In this document: positions 26,540 through 38,687 of the stretch, in pieces
Numbering within the stretch: the stretch's first letter is position 1
Layout: each line of letters opens with the position of its first letter
Source: Vespula vulgaris
Lineage: Eukaryota; Arthropoda; Insecta; Hymenoptera; Vespidae
NCBI RefSeq assembly: GCF_905475345.1
Contig: NC_066586.1
Location: 4,336,900-4,400,899 of the forward strand
Length of the DNA stretch: 64,000 nt
Direction: 5' to 3'
Position numbers and translations under genes: made by a program
Notes under the pieces: model-generated
Told to the model about the DNA's origin: nothing
Seen by the model: only the letters and a program-made list of their open reading frames with translations
The model's database searches: none

Positions 26540-28773
26540 TTTTTCTTCTTTTCTCCTCTCTTCTATTCTCTTCTCTTCTCTTCTCTTCTCCCAAGTCGAA
26601 TACACGAAACCCGAGAAGAAGAATAGACGACGACGAAGACGAGTTTCCAACGACGCGATCCGTTACCACGCTTACCGCTCCCGAGAGAGCTTTACCCACT
26701 TTTCTTCTTCTTCTTCTTTCTCTCTCCTCCTTTTCTCTTTCTCCTTCTCCTCCTCCTTCCCCTTTCACGTTTTCTTACTTTTGCCGGTCCTCTTTTTCTC
26801 TCCGACGGCACTTCCACGATCGAAAAAGCGTCGATAACCCCAACGATACGTGACCCTCCTTACTCGATCAAACTTATCGCGCTATCAGAGATTTTACTCT
26901 CGTACGAATCTTATTCGACGGCGAATTACCGCGTTGGGATTATTGCTAACAAGAGATAGAAAGAGCGAGAGAGAAGGCGAGATCGCGTTCTCGATCGCGA
27001 TTCTTAACGAGTTCGGCGAGTTTTTCCATGATCGACCATCCGGTAATTGGGATTCCGAGCTCGATGGCCGGACCGACTACTCTGTCTCTTCTTTTTTCTC
27101 CTATTACGAGAATCTCTTTTTTTTTATTGGACATTCGCAGATATATCTGGTGGATGTTAACGATAGGAAATGCCTTGGATCATTACGTTTTTTATTCGAT
27201 ATTTTGTGACTATTCGTTAATAGATAGTATAATCTTTTATCGTAGTAACTCGATCGGCAGATCGCGTGACAACGATCGCTCTCGAGGCTTCGAATTATCC
27301 ATGGTTGCTGTAGTAACGCGAATCGAAAGTCAATGACTTTTCTTCATTTGTCATAGATCAGATTTCTCTATTTAAATAGGTTGGGTTGTTTCCTTTGCGT
27401 TTTCGCTTACTTGGCCCTAGGCTCTCGTAATGGTTATCTTTCATCCACTCCTCCGAATGAAATTATATAGGAATGGCGCGAGTATAATCGTAAATGGTGC
27501 GGAGGTGGGAGAAGAAGGAGAAAAAAAGCGCGAGTTTTATTTTTAAAGCAAGCTGTAGAAGCTTCTGCCATTGCTTTTAACTCAAATACGCGATCATCGA
27601 AACGAGACGTCGTAAATTCTTCTTCGCCGTTGAAGCGAGAAACTCTTCGTATGACGTAACGCAAAAATATTCCCTTTATTCGCAGCCCTCGAAAAACTTC
27701 AATATCCTAGACTCGTTTTCGAGAACGACGTCGATTAACATCGAGCATTCCTTCCACCATAAATTCTCGCTCGCAGCCTGATCGACGTTATCCGTAATAT
27801 TGGACGACTCTTAGCTATCGTTAACGTCCTTTCTTCGCGTGAACGTCATCGTTGAATAGGCTGGAGAAAGTAATAACCTTCGAAAATATATGCCGGTACA
27901 AGACCGCTTAACGAGCGATCGTATCGGAGATGGTACGAAAGTAATATAAGGGTATTTCGCGACTTTTACATACGTGATATAAAACATTCGAAAATATTAT
28001 CGAGAGTGTTCTCCTAAATAAGATTGTATAGAAACATTTGGACCCTAAGTAATATCAAACCGACCCGTCTACTAAAGGAGATCGATGTATATTATAAAAC
28101 GATAGCAGATCGAGAACTTTCGAAGATCTGCTGTTACTTGAAAAAGTATCGATGAGATCGCAAGGATGGACTATCGAATTATAAAGCTTCTTGAGAGAAG
28201 GCAGAGGTCGATTCGTGAGAGGTTGCCTTCTAGGAGGAAGGTCCTTTAGACGTCCGATATCGCTCGCTAAGAAAGATCAAGAAAGGACGGAAGGAGATGG
28301 GGTACGAGAGGACGAGAAAAAGAAAGAGAGAGAGAGAGAGAGAGAGAGGGGGAGGGTGGTAGAGAGATGGGAGGAGAGGCAAAGGAAGACTCTTGCAATT
28401 AATCACTTAGCGCTTTTATTCGATTACGCGTTGCAAGACGTTGCAAAGGAAGGCACAAGGAAGTCGAAGGAATGAGGTCGCCGCAAACGACCACAGCAAG
28501 ATTCATCGATCAACGTACCAGGAGGATCTTGAAGGTTTTTAAGAGTAGAACGGACTTGCCGGACGGATAGACGAAATTATTTGTCGCCACGATGTTGTTG
28601 CACAAGTCGTTGCGCTTTTCGAGAAAACGGGATCGGGTTAGGAGGATGAAAGGATCTGTTTGCGAAGAAGAGGGAACGCGCGCTTCGTCGAGTCCTAATT
28701 CGGTTGGTCGGATCGTTAGGGCGGTATTCAAGTGCGAGTCGCGCATTCAAACTGACTCTCCTCTTGCTATCGC

Positions 28774-28776
<3 letters not shown>

Positions 28777-28804
<28 letters not shown>
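28777..28804 (+). repeat. (CT)n array
   Basis: Fourteen CT units inside the probable leader region. Confidence 0.9.
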
Positions 28805-29503
28805 ATTTCTCTTTGCCTCTTCGTTACTCTTCCTCTCTCGTCGTTCTCGTGTACGTCGTCCTCGGGGAAAAACTGTCATCCTTTCTCTTTATCTCTCTCC
28901 CTTTCGGTCCTCTATTTCTCTTGCTTTATATCTCTTGCCTTGTTCTAATCCCTAGCCGCACTCCGCTATACTTCTCCTAGAGTTTTCTCGCGCTCGAAAG
29001 GTCGTCGCGGTACTGGTGAGCTGAGGGACGAAAGAACAAGTTTCCTTGGCCCATCGAGTTTGCTTACCGTTTCACTTTTCCTCCCTATGCCGACTTTTCT
29101 CGGTGCGGCAACTTTTCTTTTTCTTTTTTTCCTCTTCTCTCTCTCTCTCTCTTTCTTTCTCTCTCTCCTTCCTAGCGAATCATCGACTAGATTCAACGGT
29201 GACCAAAACCAGCGACCATCGAGCTGGAAAAGATGCTCGAGAGAATCGTAAAGAAAGTTGGAGACTCGTCTTTGTTATTTGAAGAAAAGAGAAGTAGAAG
29301 TCGTCGATTGAACACTTTGCTGTCTCGATTTCCAGATCGAAGAAGAAATCGACAACTACAGTGACCGGTGATGATCGTGCTGCGATGAACGAACAAGGAA
29401 CTCGCTGAGAGGACGTTGACCTTTTCCGTGACATTTTTTCGAATTTTCTCTTCGCCGTGAAAACTGTTAAAAGAAACGGAGGAGAGTGAGAGTAACTTGT
29501 GAT

Positions 29504-29587
29504 ATGAGTGACGAACGCGCGATCTTTCGTTTCCCTTGGCAGAGATCGATTCGTGTACGCGTCGCTAAAAATACGCCGATCGAGTGA
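29504..29587 (+). other. Possible upstream ORF, 27 codons
   Basis: ATG at 29504 opens a frame MSDERAIFRFPWQRSIRVRV continuing to a TGA ending at 29587. It lies about 450 bases before the main ATG. If transcription begins upstream and this segment stays in the mRNA it would be an upstream ORF; if the leader starts at 29841 it is irrelevant. Nothing shows that it is translated. Confidence 0.15.
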
Positions 29588-29630
29588 CAGAAAAGTCGAT
29601 AAAGGAGCCAAACTCAGCCGAGTGTGTATT

Positions 29631-29653
29631 TTCTTCTTCTCTCTCTCTTTCTT

Positions 29654-29688
<35 letters not shown>

Positions 29689-29789
29689 TTCTGCTTATCT
29701 ATCTATCTGTATCTGTTTGGCTGTTTCTCTTTATCTCTCTCTCTGTCTCTCTCTCTTTCTTTCGCTCTTTCTTTTTCTTCATCTCTCTC

Positions 29790-29830
<41 letters not shown>

Positions 29831-29840
29831 ATCTCTCTCA
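29631..29840 (+). repeat. Long imperfect (CT)n tract, about 200 bp
   Basis: Nearly uninterrupted pyrimidines on the + strand: CT repeats broken by TTT, ATCT and GTCT units. It ends in CTCTCTCAG at 29840. It lies directly before the CpG-rich leader of the signal-peptide exon, so it is either transcribed 5' UTR or the polypyrimidine tract of a leader intron. Its translations are the long Ser/Leu reading frames here and are not protein-coding. Confidence 0.9.
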
Positions 29841-30043
29841 GCATCTCCCTCTGTCTCCTTTCTTGTGCGCGCGCGACGACACGTCGGAAGGGAGAAGCTC
29901 CCGGTGCGAGGAGACGCGTCGCAGAAACGCGTGCAGCCACGTCCACGCGCCGCGTGACATCGTCCGTGATCGCGCGAGAAAGTCGCGACGAAGCTGGAGA
30001 AGCGACGACGAGGAGAGACGACGGATTCAAGGTGGAAAGAAAG
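29841..30043 (+). promoter_or_regulatory. CpG-rich 5' untranslated leader next to the start codon
   Basis: About 200 bases, rich in CpG (many GCGCG, CGTCG and CGACG words), separate the end of the long CT tract from the ATG. The base composition is very different from the AT-rich surroundings and is usual for a 5' UTR or promoter-proximal exon in insects. The leader could begin at a 3' splice site at about 29840 (CTCTCAG|CATC), where the CT tract would serve as polypyrimidine tract. Alternatively transcription could start further upstream and run through the tract. The sequence does not decide between these. Confidence 0.45.
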
Positions 30044-30101
30044 ATGCGGTGTCCTTCCCTCGCCGTTTTCGTCGCCGTCTTAACGACCATACGAGCTCAA
30101 G
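30044..30101 (+). CDS. First coding exon of a secreted or membrane protein (signal-peptide exon)
   Basis: The exon reads MRCPSLAVFVAVLTTIRAQ plus one extra base. A short polar/basic start (MRCPS) is followed by a hydrophobic core (LAVFVAVL), a polar stretch and a small residue before Gln, which fits a signal peptide cut near Ala18. The ATG has A at -3 (AAGATG) and is the first ATG in this frame after the CT-rich leader. The exon ends CAAG|GTCAGT, a strong donor, leaving a phase-1 junction. The frame stays open past the donor only as low-complexity Ser/Leu/Phe sequence made by CT and TTC repeats, which supports splicing here. Signal-peptide exons ending in phase 1 are common in genes built of phase 1-1 extracellular domains such as Ig or FN3, so an adhesion or receptor protein is possible. 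That is inference; no mature domain is visible and the gene is not identified. Confidence 0.72.
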
Positions 30102-30107
30102 GTCAGT
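30102..30107 (+). other. Splice donor of the signal-peptide exon
   Basis: The sequence CAAG|GTCAGT matches the metazoan donor consensus (AG|GTRAGT) at all but one position. It starts an intron that appears to run to the right edge of the window or to an exon not recognised here. Confidence 0.65.
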
Positions 30108-30236
30108 CGTTTTCTTCCTCTCTTTCTTTATACGTTTTCGCCCTTTACGATGTTCCCCTTCGATACTCGCCTTCTCCACTTTTACCTTCAACCCTTTCAC
30201 CCTCGCTTATTACGTTACTTATTACGTTGTATACTT

Positions 30237-30300
30237 TTTCTTCTTCTTCTTTCTTCTTCTTCTTCTTCTTCTTCTTCTTCTTCATTTTCTTCTTTTCCTC
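30237..30300 (+). repeat. (TTC)n array in the intron start
   Basis: TTC trinucleotides with a few interruptions, about 130 bases after the donor site. Confidence 0.9.
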
Positions 30301-31310
30301 TTCTCCTCTTCCTCCTCCCCCCTCACCCTCCTCCTTAACACTACTTTTTCGTTCGCCATCGCCTTTCTTTTTCGAACGACGAGACTATCCTACCCTTTGT
30401 TCTCGGTAAATCGGATCAAAGGATCGTGGAAAGTTTTATCTTTTGCCCGACTCGCGGCTCTTATTCTCCTTTTCGACTCACTAGCCAAACGATATATTTA
30501 TTTTAACAGAATCGCGGTACGTTTTCGACGATTATGTCGTTCCGTATTTTTCTCCCGATAGAACGCGCGTCGAAATTCAAATACATGGCTTTTCTCGTAT
30601 CCGCGAGAAAGAGCATTGTCGTGCCATGTCCATTAATCATGACGGTACTCGGAGCGTCCTAAAAACAACAATATTATTTTACCGAAGTTATGCCCCGCCC
30701 TGGGGCTTTTTTAAGCTAACGAACTTTCCGTGCGGAGCTTCGGTTACCCGTCACGCGAAACAGATTCCTCTACCCTTTTTTTTCCCGTGATTTTCGTTCG
30801 AGAAAAACAAACGTTCGTTTTTCCTCCTCTCTCGCGAGCATAAACGATTAGGTAAGCCTCGCGCTACCAACGTAATTCCGCCCCTGTATTCACACCTCAA
30901 TGTTTATTCTATTTTCAATAAAGCTCGTTAACTTTTTCTATTCGACGTATATTACCGTGCACATTTTCATCGTGTAACGACTATAAGAGAAGATGCGCTT
31001 TTCATTTAAAGATTAAAAGGGGGGAGAGAATTCCGGATTAATAAAAACGGTTATTAAGAACTCTGCTTTCTAGTGCGTGCTCGCTTTTTACAACTTCTGA
31101 GATATAAGCTTTTGGATACGATCGTGTCAACGAAAGGGTTTTGGGAAAGCGGATATGTAGATACCTAGGTCGTATGTGCGTCATCGTGAATACGTCCCTT
31201 TGCTCTTTTGAGTTCCCTTCTTTTTCATGCAAAAAGAAGAAGGAGGAAAGAGAAAAAAAGAGAGGAAAAGAAGAAAGAAGAAAAAAATAGAAAGGAAAAA
31301 AGAAAAAAGA

Positions 31311-31318
<8 letters not shown>

Positions 31319-31358
<40 letters not shown>
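31319..31358 (+). repeat. (TA)n array after a purine tract
   Basis: Twenty TA units preceded by about 85 bases of almost pure purine (31231-31318). Confidence 0.95.
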
Positions 31359-31359
<1 letters not shown>

Positions 31360-33158
31360 GACCGCTCGACGAAGGTTTAAACGACCGAATCGTAAGTTAT
31401 TCTTCGTACGTTCATGCATACGTGGCACGTTTCCTCGGTATATATGACTTTCACGCTTCGCAATATATGCGTTGGTGTAACGAAATTCGTGTAAACGCGT
31501 TTTCAGTCTCTCGATTCGCCCTCACCTAATCTCCACTACCTTTCCCATTTTTGGCGCGTCAATTTGGGCTCCTGCTTGTTATCATTGGCATAAATTCATA
31601 ATATACACTCATAAGCATACACACAAATATGTAGATGTATTATTCCTCAGAAAGGATCCTTTATCTTTCGTTATACATTAACGAACGTTTGTTATTCATC
31701 GTTAATACTGTTTTTGCATGTGCACTGTTATTACATTTGTTACCTATTTACTTGTATCCAGTTATTTGCGTATTATTTGTTGAGCTTAACGTTAAAGTAA
31801 AAAGGATAATATAATTAAAAAGAAACCAACGTGGTAAAGGAGATACCGAAGGGAAATAAAAAACAAAATCCACGGAAAAAGTAAATGTGTGTATCGATGA
31901 TATTCTTCGCACAGTGATATATATATATATACACACATATACATGTAACGATAATCGATTATTATGTCTACCGTATAATATTTTTAGTCCATAATAAACG
32001 GTGGACTTTAATAAACGCGTTCAACTTTAAATCTCGATTGCATGCCGAGATATGGGGGATATGATATCTATATACCGAAACTTCAAAAAATATACTTAAT
32101 ATTATGCTCAACCGAGCGATAGAATTTTCGTGTGAGTGGGTGAGTGAGAGGGAGAGAGTCAGAAAAAGAGCGAGAGAGAGAGAGAGAGAGAGAAAAGAAG
32201 AAAAGACTGAAAAATACGGCGACGAAAGAGAAATAATAAAGAGCAAATGTCGCGATTATTATTCCCGGTGACTGGTGTTTGTGACGGAAACGTTTCCGAT
32301 ATTTTCGTTGAAAATAATTCGTATGAATCAATGGAAACTTCATGAGGTTCCCGACAAGAGCAAAGACTGCGATTTATTAAAGAGTTAACAGAATATCGTG
32401 TGGAAACGATCGAGTTCGACGACAAGAGTTAAAATCATGATTTGCAAAAGACTTAAGATAGAATATTATTGTTCAGATATCTATTGTAAAATGCTTCCTT
32501 TATGTAATCAGATCGATGGCACGCGCTATGGAACGAAGTGGTATGTAAGCAAGCGCAATAAAATCGGTCAGGCGTGCTTTCGAGAATTACGGGATAGTTC
32601 CCCTTCCGGCAATGGGGGAAGCTTTGTCTCCTTCGATTCGCTCGGATCATTCGATGTTACGCTCGCCATACGGACTACGACAGCCGGTGGTGTCAGGTTC
32701 GCGATTTTCTTCTTTACCAATGGCACGTGTCTCTCTTTACGGTCTTCTCTTCCCTCTTTTACACATAGGTATTTCCATTCTTTTTACTCTATTTCTTTTT
32801 TTGTTTCTTTTTTTTTTATTTTGTCATTTCTTTAACCCTTCTTTTTCTATATAGAAAATATATGTATATATTTTCATTGAACACTACGAGCTACGGGTTA
32901 GATCGAATCTGATATCACCGTACGTCATTCGTTTAATTAAACAAATAAGTTACAAACAGTCGCTACGAGATAATTATCATTATTTCGTAACCGTTTAATT
33001 GGACATTGCTTTTACTAACGACAAGCATTGTTTGACGAGAAAGAGAAATACGAAAAGGAAATATTGTCGAGTAACGTGAATCGCGTTCATTGAAATCGTA
33101 ATATGTATTCACAAATCTCGCGATTATGTTTCACGAGAAGTATTTTCAGCAACAACAT

Positions 33159-33243
33159 GTATATATATATATACACATACACAAACATATATATATATAT
33201 ATATGTATATATGAAAATATGTATGTATGTATATTCATATATA
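33159..33243 (+). repeat. (TA)n / (TATG)n array
   Basis: TA runs mixed with ACACA and GTAT units. Confidence 0.85.
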
Positions 33244-33833
33244 TAATTGCAGCTGCGTTTTAAACAATCTCGCATCAAGTCGAACGTTTGATAAGCGTTT
33301 GATAAGCATTTCCAAAGATAAAGTCTTTGTCATTCTAAAGAGGATGAAGTGGGAGTGGGCGTTGCCTGAACAGTTGGGCGCTTACGATTAAGGGCAAGAG
33401 AGTCTTATTAAACCTTTCAAGTACGTAAGCAAAGTTTTGGATAGATTCACAGGATGTAGGTTGAACGAGGCATCGTTATTTGGCTTTATTCGGTTAGACG
33501 ACAAACGACATCCTTCATGGTTTCTCCTCGACGATCTTATTCATAAACCATTTTCATTAATTATTACAACGTTGGTGTAAAACGAAAGAGAAATGATATC
33601 GAATTGAATTTCGTTCGAACGAAGAAAGACATACGCGTATGAAACAGTGGCCTCGAGAGTACTTTGAAAACGTTTATGTCCACCGCTGTGTGTTAATAAA
33701 TTGCGATGAGCTGCTCGTCGACCGGCACTCGAGCTTGTTGCATATCCTCCCAACAATGAAATTTCGTGTCGAGTGACACTCCAAGTCAAAATGTCAAGGA
33801 TTAAAAAAGAGACAAATAGTTTCGTAACGTAAA

Positions 33834-33937
33834 GAGGAAGAGAGACGGAAAGAGATAAAGAGAAAAAGAGAGAGATAAAGAAATAAAGAGAGAGAGAGAA
33901 AGAAAGAGAGGAAGAGAGAGAGAGAGGAAAGAGATAA

Positions 33938-33972
<35 letters not shown>
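33834..33972 (+). repeat. Long (GA)n-rich array
   Basis: Nearly 140 bases of purine-rich GA sequence with GATAAAG interruptions. Confidence 0.95.
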
Positions 33973-35942
33973 TAACGGTCATCGTAAATAGTCCCTTAAT
34001 TCGAGAAATAAAATTGCACGCTCGTACGAGCAACGCGCTATTATGTTACGGTGCATTGGGCGTCACATAGCACGTGACCCCACTGCGGTTTCGAGGGTTA
34101 ATTGTATCGATTCGATATAGCCTCGATGTACCATGAATTTTCTCTCTCGTATCGGTAGGAAGGAGGGGGCAGAGCGTTTGGGATTATCTCGATTGCCCCC
34201 GATAACTTTTGCATCCAGTAGGAGAGAGCAATTCGTACTAGATCGCAAAGAGAATTTCGTAACCCGCGATATATGTAACTCCCACGATTGTTAAGTTTCA
34301 AACTTTGTGTTTTTTCTTTTTCGATAATTAATTACGAAAGTTTTACGATTATTTTTGTATTCGTTCAAAGAACAGTTCATGAATAAGACGTGACAAAGAA
34401 ATGTGCAGGTCATTCGGATAATTAATCGTAACAGCTGGTTTTCATTTGGCCCTTATGTCGTCGTCAACGATAGGTTGTTTTTCGATCGTAACGCATTAAT
34501 TAACGTAGATCAGAGCATCTTCAAAGATTCATAATCAGTAATCAATTTTCGAAAACGATAATTTTTCACGACTCGCTCTTTAATAATCTCTCTTTTAATG
34601 AACACATAAATTACTTTGATATTTTAATATTTAATATGACTCACCGCATAATGTAGAGGAATCATTGATAATTTAAAAAAAGAGATTAATTGAAAAATTG
34701 AAATATTAGTACGCTTTGTTTCCCATTAAGCAATTTTTCCTGTATCAATTTAACGTAAAAATATGAAATTCGATCTTTGCTTTTAACAGAGGCTTACGAT
34801 AAAACGTAGGATCGAATGACGCTTCGCTATTATTTCTCGGTGATTAATATGGAAACGACCGATGGGGGTATCGTTGATTCCGCTGTCAAGCATTACGAGG
34901 CTACACGTTTAATTGAAAGTTCGCGTTTAGCTTAATAAGGACGAAATATTCATTTGTTAACCTGTAATCATATAACACGGGCATTCATTAAATTTATTTA
35001 AATCTTTGTTCACGACGCGTATCGGATAGATTCGACGATGAAATCGATGTCATTATAAAGGTCGAAATTAAAAAGAAGAGAAAAAGGAAAAGAAACAATG
35101 TTAATCGCTTATTATCATTTAAAGAAGAAGAGCAATGAAAAGGATAGGAGATATATGTAGTAGAAATCGCGATCTCAAGCTACCCTCAGATACTCCACCA
35201 AATTTCTGTGGTTTCGCGCGAGAAGCCTTAGACAACGACGCTCCGCAACTTTTCGTTTCAGCATTGCAAATTGTTTGGCACGGGTTTCGTGGGTCAGTTT
35301 TGTTGGTGCTTTCCTCGTTCCTCTCTCATACCAAGGATACCGCAGGTACCGTACCTCCTTTGTATTATCTTTCAATTTACTCTTTCCGTCTTCCTTTTTC
35401 CGTCTTGCTCTTTCCATCTTTCTTTTTTAATCTTTCTTTTTTAGGGTTCCTAAAACGAACGTGAATTCCTTTTCTATCTCTTTCTTTCTCCTAAAGAACA
35501 TTAAATGTTTGCGTTCGATTCATCCTAAATGATACAAGCAAGTACTATGTACTAATATTCGTTTTTCCTTCCGAATCCTCGAGCTTTCGAGAAATAGTTG
35601 TCGAGTAGGATTTCTATTGTCTAAATGTTCTTATTTTTAGATCCATCCGCGTTTCTCAGACATTTCTCTCTGAAACTTTCTGTCCAACAATAATAACTTC
35701 GATAACTGCATTAAAGTCTTTCGAAATTGCATTAATGTAAGCGTCCGATAGAACCAAGGAATAAGCACTGAATACTCAGTAATATTGTACTTTATTTCAA
35801 GATATATTTTACATTTTATATTCATTTACTTAATACTTACAATTAATCGTACCTACTTGCTATCATTAAATTAGGATTATAAGGTTATATTTGATAAATT
35901 GTCGTATTTAATTACGTGAACTTTGTTTTCTCTTACTCTCTT

Positions 35943-35945
<3 letters not shown>

Positions 35946-35978
<33 letters not shown>
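35946..35978 (+). repeat. (CT)n array
   Basis: CT dinucleotides, about 16 units. Confidence 0.9.
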
Positions 35979-37769
35979 GCTTCTTTCCTTTTGTTGCCGA
36001 AATATCCTTCCTTCTTTCGGTTATTTTCACGGTACATAAAATTTGTGAACGACGGAAATCATAGAGAGTAACAGGTTTTGCTGGTTTGAAAAGTTGATCT
36101 GTTTTGGTGGCGAATATGTTTTTCGGGGGTAGATGACAAAAGAAACGGCGCAAAGCAGACAATAGATCGTCATAGGGGAAACGGTACGAAATCACGCGGG
36201 GCGCGGTTTATTAGGTAACTTTTAATTAACGAGACTCAATAGTTGCGAGAGAACATCAGGGAGGAGAAGAATGGTCGTGCCCTCGCAAAAAGACGTCGTT
36301 CGCCTCCGGGCCGAAGGTGTGCGTGGGACGGGTTTCACTATTAATCAGGCCTCCTCCAACTACTCTTACCCGATCGTTTACACGATCCTCTTCCGAGTTG
36401 CGAACAATTTTAATCGACGGGCTCGAGTTTAATTTTTGATCTAATTAGTGCTGCGGACGATCTCATCGAGAGAGAGCGAGCAAGCGAGAGAGAGAGAGAG
36501 AACGAGAGCTAACGTGTTCGAAGAAAATCGACGATTTCGAGGCATGGAAGAGGCAACAATCTGAACACGTTTCTCTCCTGTCAAGTACCCACGAGTCCAA
36601 AACTTTTCGGAATTATGTATAACGAAACACCCCGTGCAACTTTATAATATAATATATTATACCGTTTTATATGATTTTATAAGAAACCCAAGATCGATAG
36701 CTTTTTCATCGGTGCTCTTTTCTCTCTCTTTTTTTCTCCTCTCTCTCTCTCTCTCTCTTTTTCCTTTTTTCTTCTTCTCTTTCTTTCTCTGCCAATCTTG
36801 CTTGCGGTCGGTCCGGTTCGATCCAATAAGCGTTTCAACTTTTCCATTGAATTCGAGGCAAAGGGTGGTAGCGGCTGCATACCTATCAACGCTTTTACAG
36901 AGGGGGTAGAAAAAAAAGCAGAAGAGAAAAGAAGAGAAGTCTAGTTGGGGAGGAGAATATTTTCGCGAACAAAAATTTTTTGCAACCCGCGAGACTTTAG
37001 CCGTAAAGCGATAGAGAAAGTTATCAATCGAACTTGTACCTTTATATCATCGTTCCTCGACTTTACGTTCGCCGATAGCGATCGTTCTTTCTTTTTTCTT
37101 TTCCCTTTCCTTTTTTTCTTGTTCTTCTTTTCTTTATTTTTATTGTTCTTATCTCTAATCGTGTTTCGTTTGATCACTAACATCAGCTTTTAAAAGAGAA
37201 AATGCTAGCGAAATGAGTTCTATCCTTATTCACTCTGCCTCGTAAATATTTAACATCGTCAAACGCCGCCTCTACTATTTTCCGTTCCTTTTGTTACCTA
37301 TCCTTTTCCACCCTTATTTTTATCGAAGATCATGCGCGCTGCACCGACAGTGTCCCAGCCGTAAGCTATATTTTCATTCATAATTTAACGACGGGTCGCG
37401 ATAGTAACGAGACCGGATGATCGCTGATCCAACGTCATCGTCGGCATTTCTTTCCGTCGTAACAAAAAACTTGGAATTTTATTATCTCGAGCGATTCTAT
37501 GGTTAAACTTCAACACTTTCGAGTTTGTCGAATCGTGGAATTCGATAATAAGGATAATCTGATCGTCGGTATGAGACTGGTACTCAATATAGTACGATAA
37601 CAAGGAGGACGAATCGAATCGCAAAAGGTAAATAGATAACTACGGGTGGATAATGGGCAAAACGGGATTCTATGATTGGCGAACAGGCAATTAACGAAGG
37701 CATGCCAGACTCACTCGTGTAGCCGGACTGTTGGACCGCTCGCGTGTATGTGAATGCACAGGACGATGG

Positions 37770-37781
37770 GGAGGGAGAGAG

Positions 37782-37820
<39 letters not shown>

Positions 37821-37880
37821 TAGAGAGAGAGAGAGTGAAAGGGTGAGGGCAAACGCGTGTTCCAGGACGAGGAAGGTTCG

Positions 37881-37925
<45 letters not shown>
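37770..37925. repeat. Facing (GA)n and (CT)n arrays
   Basis: A GA array with GATAGA interruptions (37770-37836) is followed, after 45 bases of unique sequence, by a pure CT array (37882-37925). On one strand the two are complementary and could form a stem of roughly 40 pairs. Confidence 0.9.
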
Positions 37926-37929
<4 letters not shown>

Positions 37930-38637
37930 CTCGTGGCTTGAGCGGTTCTCCTTTCGATGCTTCCCACGGATATGAATTCTCCAGCATTGTGCTCGCGGTG
38001 AAACGATCGAGTCGACGACGAGTGGTTCGTTGATCCAATCGGGACCACCGTCGAAGCGATGCTCGAATGTATGTATCTCTCGTCGTCGCTTGGTTCAGGT
38101 GCGCGTGATTGCGATTTGCTAATTCGGTATTACTCTGGCCTCTACCAAATGCAGGCCGAGTGCATCAGTTAAACTTCCTTCCAACGTTAGGTTCGTATCC
38201 ACTCTATGGGAACTAAGCAACTAAGTTACGATTCTCCAATCGCGATACTTACGTGATAAGCACGAATCGTCTACAAGATTTACACCCTTTACAACGTTGC
38301 GAATAATTTTCTAAGGAAAACGCGAGTCGGTCCTCCGCGTCTACGTGTTTACCACGAGCCACGTAACGCAATCACAAAAAGAAGAACGTAAGGCTCTCGT
38401 GAGGAAGGTGTACGACGGTGGTAGCGCGACGGCGCTTTCGTCTACAACTCTACACCGTACCTCTTATTCGTCGCGAAAAGAACTCGGGAAAAGTCAAAGT
38501 AGTATTTCCACGCTAATTAAAGAACGCTAAGTAGTCGAGTGGTTTCCGCTACTGAAACGAGCACGGCTACACCACGTCACGGTGCTCAACTTTCGAGGCG
38601 CGGTTTTGCACGGAACAAAATCTATCGTGTGTAGCTA

Positions 38638-38640
<3 letters not shown>

Positions 38641-38683
<43 letters not shown>
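38641..38683 (+). repeat. (CT)n array
   Basis: Uninterrupted CT dinucleotides, about 21 units. Confidence 0.95.

Positions 38684-38687
<4 letters not shown>

Larger units (their letters stand above)
26346..29630 (+). other. Region between CpG block and leader, probably 5' UTR exons/intron
   Basis: No coding exon is recognisable. It contains GA/CT arrays at 26483-26539, 28325-28348, 28777-28804 and 29137-29168, a TTCTC pentamer run at 26567-26590, and unremarkable mixed sequence. Several open frames over 100 codons here are translations of the repeats. If the CpG block is the promoter, this stretch is first exon plus leader intron. Confidence 0.35.
30108..38640 (+). other. Presumed intron 1, proximal part
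   Basis: No exon was recognised. It holds a TTC array (30237-30300), (TA)n arrays (31319-31358, 33159-33243), GA/CT arrays (32171-32193, 33834-33972, 35946-35978, 36467-36506, 37770-37925) and AT-rich single-copy sequence. Some stretches such as 33340-33410, 34850-34930 and 36280-36440 are richer in mixed sequence and could be conserved regulatory elements, but this cannot be tested from one sequence. Confidence 0.4.

Noticed and set aside
29624..30409. 261-codon frame containing the signal peptide
   Set aside because: Its apparent start is a non-ATG codon before the CT tract. The first ATG in this frame is 30044, and the part after 30101 is intron low-complexity sequence.
29584..30561. 325-codon open frame across the leader and the exon
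   Set aside because: It is mostly Ser/Leu/Phe produced by CT and TTC repeats, runs in a different frame from the signal-peptide exon, and crosses the strong donor at 30102.
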